Notes under the pieces: generated by a model
What the model saw: the letters and a program-made list of their open reading frames with translations, nothing else
Told to the model about the DNA's origin: nothing
Databases searched by the model: none
NCBI RefSeq assembly: GCF_003129905.1
Contig: NZ_QFFM01000012.1
Span: 38,650 to 102,649, forward strand
Direction: 5' to 3'
Length of the DNA: 64,000 bases
From: Bifidobacterium callitrichidarum
GTDB taxonomy: Bacteria; Actinomycetota; Actinomycetes; Actinomycetales; Bifidobacteriaceae
Program-made: the position numbers and the translations under genes
Part shown: piece after piece, positions 62,601 through 64,000 of the stretch
Layout of the letters: each line of letters starts with the position of its first letter
How positions within the stretch are numbered: the stretch's first letter is position 1

Positions 62601-62993
62601 GCCAACCCACGGGTAGGGGCTGTTGAGGCTGACCATCATGCCGAGCAGCATCCACCCCCAGAAACCTACTCGCCAGACAGTGGTCCACTGCTTGTTCGGA
62701 CGTGCCTTGCCACCATCCTGACCAGCCTGGAACGGGAGCAGTCCGGCGAGCATATCCTTCCACTTCCGATACGCGGCCATCTGCCGAGGGTCCGGCTCAT
62801 CGGATTTCTTCGTCTGCATCGGGGGTTTCGCAGCCAAACCGGCTATGACTATCCCCAGCCAGACGATTGGCATTGCAGGCCAACGCAGCCACCAGAACAG
62901 GAGCGCCACCGCCATGAACATGGAGAACCATAAGCCCGCCGGCACGGGTTGCGGTGGCTGATTGGATTTGCCGCGTTGTCGTGGATACGCCAT
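59613..62993 (-). CDS. membrane-bound FtsK/TcpA-like transfer ATPase, 1126 aa
   Basis: The N-terminal 270 residues contain four to six hydrophobic helices in three groups (about 25-55, 105-135, 185-230). A middle domain follows (280-800), then a motor domain with Walker A VMGKSGTGKSSLA (about 840) and Walker B ILIIFDEFNSYL (about 935), RRTGGAMARIAVQGRTAGI, and an acidic C-terminus. Layout fits FtsK-type conjugative DNA pumps of Gram-positive elements. GGAGG before the ATG at 62993. First gene of the leftward transfer set. Confidence 0.8.
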   Translation of the reverse strand: MAYPRQRGKSNQPPQPVPAGLWFSMFMAVALLFWWLRWPAMPIVWLGIVIAGLAAKPPMQTKKSDEPDPRQMAAYRKWKDMLAGLLPFQAGQDGGKARPNKQWTTVWRVGFWGWMLLGMMVSLNSPYPWVGPLNMLFSFWTGMCWMQYKDRKVDRRHPYQGVSISSFWTKAPMGKRIAVGVTTGVLVFVFFLAWYLEFTGFAAIWAVPASVMLWMICLLDGKRQTAAWKEQVQWQKTLDGWIADENSPMHKPWNNAYLTQVSTLGDRQNPLIVLRVRIQGDVMSVMKAGIEAIKPAAFDADYNFVELLRAKQRKQGVDTFSPNSVRLILAKDESALPDITQRSAGEKLATLMCDIAYAQVGHLFNKQPPLTTVTDVSDDDTEAAWLITFTDPPVGGDELSNIGLSWLVNEPSPGDIIHLPIHRDLFDKFHLAADPSTPLSDKGNKCKTPSGVYCRGFDENGKPNVVTREPSFQAYIDMERRYKQEVDTWTSIIGNSKIKAPEPYFDSEAEGRVMDVRAVTMQYIIASTRTVADYARLDMSALDPSAAYIGMCESSNNFAKVIRIYGMRVPRRLDQLKGPSPATAVYAKCLIYKALLNELSGSKTVTISSCLLESRDVPLWRIQIRLGGGATVADFRNKDERIRAAAGISTIYWDWQSASEATIWAMNRPYLAPEDISHFKKPATQKQLIKVALSNSWGIAGVADRSGNTPKVMDLSVLPRNHSVIKARFRIPAGLSLDKPQANLGKFLTAADYSYGRILERGDENGSDQWDMLLSKHSPFPKIVNADWLEAMKFDDRRFPLGVDDMGEPVVWDVRQTPHLAVMGKSGTGKSSLAQIPAVEALLHGYQLIIIDPSKGANDFKMWGDPRSLAFIGQGDFRGTEAAILWAEAEMGRRVRLMAEQGYQNIVDMPDEERPPRILIIFDEFNSYLNGIEKPASNPTGDTTIANFNSRINNRNASIRRTGGAMARIAVQGRTAGINMLLGAQRISGDDMDKIQGGRAFFKTLGRIMLGSDSLAGVVAAQNLSEANRLQRSIKDGEGMPMGRGIYESADGRLSAVQTWYSGGNQAIEEILADVPPVEKVDISEYLPPEADTFGEVDQQQAEQVLSESDQTISDEQIEDAEELDW

Positions 62994-63119
62994 CAGATGC
63001 CTCCGAATAGGGGAGAGGGGATGAAGAAGTCTGATGGGAAGGATATTGGTTTGCGCATGCATACGAGAACGCGCACCTGCAATGGGTGCGCGTTCGGAGT
63101 TTAGAAAATCATTCTGTTG

Positions 63120-63662
63120 TCAGCGGTGCCAGTCCGGGTCGAGTGGAGCGAAATGCTTCCGTTCCACGCCGCAGGCACGATAGGCTTCGATGATCGGACG
63201 GCCTTTGACCCAGTTGCGGACGATGCTCGGATGCTTGTCGAGCTCGTCGGCCAAGGTCGTGAAGTCAAGCGGCAGGTCACCGGACACGGGGATATCGCCG
63301 TTGATGACGAAGCGAAGACCGTTGGAGACGACGACGCACAGTTCCACGCCGGAGTATTCGAGCTTGTCGACGACGGTCCAGTCGCCTTCCAGTCCTTGCG
63401 GGTGAACGATGATCGGTTCCGGCTCTTCGAGGCGACCGTCTTCGATGTGGGTGTCGAGCCACCAGCTGAAGGTGCCGCGATCTTCGGATTCGCAGTCGTT
63501 TTCCTGTTCAGCCCAGAGTTCGGCGAGTTCGCGGAGCGTGGTTCGTTCGCCGTTGAGTATCCAACCCTGGTTGCTGCGGGAGTTGAGGCGGGTCTGGTTG
63601 TTGATTTCGCTTGCGATGTCGTGTTCGGTGATGGTGCCGATGTGCATATAGTCGCGGTACAT
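63120..63662 (-). CDS. hypothetical protein, 180 aa
   Basis: Not recognised. The C-terminal 60 residues (LPLDFTTLADELDKHPSIV then NWVKGRPIIEAYRACGV) look like a helix-turn-helix, so it may bind DNA. The ATG at 63662 follows AAAGGAG. Confidence 0.55.
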   Translation of the reverse strand: MYRDYMHIGTITEHDIASEINNQTRLNSRSNQGWILNGERTTLRELAELWAEQENDCESEDRGTFSWWLDTHIEDGRLEEPEPIIVHPQGLEGDWTVVDKLEYSGVELCVVVSNGLRFVINGDIPVSGDLPLDFTTLADELDKHPSIVRNWVKGRPIIEAYRACGVERKHFAPLDPDWHR

Positions 63663-63703
63663 GTCTTCTCCTTTTGCTTTTTTTGGGTTTTCCAACCCAT
63701 TCT

Positions 63704-63747
63704 GTGTGGACAGTTACAGTATACCGCAGTAAGGCGGCGAACACGCC
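63704..63747 (-). promoter_or_regulatory. composite promoter, copy 15
   Basis: Minus strand: GGCGTGT (63747-63741), 17 bases, TATACTG (63723-63717), 5 bases, GTCCACAC (63711-63704). It drives the 180-aa gene. Confidence 0.85.
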
Positions 63748-63849
63748 CGAAAACCCGGTTCCGTGCGACGGAATATCGGCAAGCAGAAAACGAACATGCC
63801 GAATGTTCGTTTATATCGAAAAACGATATACGTAACAGCGCGTAACACC

Positions 63850-63935
63850 GTGCCACACCGCTGCCACACCGGGTGTGGCACCTCTCAGCCCTACTCCCGT
63901 AAGGGCTGAGGGGGTGTTGCCACACCGCCACACCG
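63850..63935. repeat. TGCCACACCG repeat cluster
   Basis: Three copies of TGCCACACCG or close (63851, 63862, 63918), one inverted (GGTGTGGCA, 63872) and a half copy (63928). Between them lies a 22-base sequence shared with the oriV region (20 of 22). The remaining bases to 64000 are C/A-rich with no gene seen. Confidence 0.6.
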
Positions 63936-64000
63936 CTATACCCTATAACCCCACTCCCAAACCCACCCCCCAAACCCCTAATAACACTTCTATATACATC

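Overview
The window is most likely part of a large mobile plasmid or integrative element from an actinobacterium, with Bifidobacterium the best guess. The grounds are the moderately high GC, FtsK-type DNA-transfer ATPases instead of a VirB-type set, a DUF2637 membrane protein, a surface protein with an LAxTG-type sorting signal, and an iteron origin with a RepA_C-like initiator. No tRNA, rRNA or ribosomal gene was seen. The species assignment is inference.

Layout. 1-3.3 kb: small unknown genes. 3.3-8.6 kb: one leftward operon with two unknown proteins, a kinase-RNA ligase fusion, and a BcgI-like restriction-modification pair whose specificity gene is split by a 124-bp MITE. 8.7-13.5 kb: two leftward operons with a metallophosphoesterase, two PD-(D/E)XK or Vsr-like nucleases and a second RNA ligase. 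13.6-17 kb: a thymidylate synthase operon. 17-24.7 kb: DUF2637, a secreted CAP/DUF5648 protein, an NlpC/P60 hydrolase, a phosphatase/PH-domain/membrane/HTH operon, and an HTH regulator divergent from an AbiEi-like gene. 24.8-37.7 kb: twelve consecutive leftward genes that share a roughly 30-residue N-terminal header but have unrelated bodies (DEDDh exonuclease, HExxH metallopeptidase, LPD29-like domain, LRV/HEAT-like repeats, coiled coils). 37.9-40.6 kb: rightward genes including a DnaQ-like exonuclease and a DsbA-like thioredoxin. 40.7-41.4 kb: a HigBA-type toxin-antitoxin pair. 41.6-43.9 kb: leader peptide, orphan CRISPR array, rep and oriV iterons. 44-47 kb: sortase-anchored surface protein. 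47.5-49.6 kb: DivIVA-like, membrane and RusA-like proteins. 49.7-52 kb: divergent RecE-like exonuclease and DUF2815-like ssDNA-binding protein. 52-63 kb: transfer region with a large membrane protein and four FtsK-like proteins. The right end holds a second repeat cluster.

Three signals stand out. First, a nearly invariant composite promoter, GGCGTGT-N17-TATACTG-N5-GTCCACAC, lies in front of most operons, so their transcripts are predicted to begin with the same octamer. Second, the header-family array looks like a set of polyvalent or effector-type proteins sharing one address tag. Third, all three CRISPR spacers resemble coding sequence of homologues of genes flanking the array (DsbA-like, surface protein, rep), mostly with codon-neutral differences. 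This suggests the array is aimed at rival relatives of this element.

How the parts may work together (inference): rep and oriV maintain the element, the 52-63 kb block moves DNA, the RecE-like/SSB-like pair recombines it, and the RM, RNA-repair, toxin-antitoxin and CRISPR parts manage conflict with hosts and related plasmids. The header proteins could travel with the DNA into the recipient.
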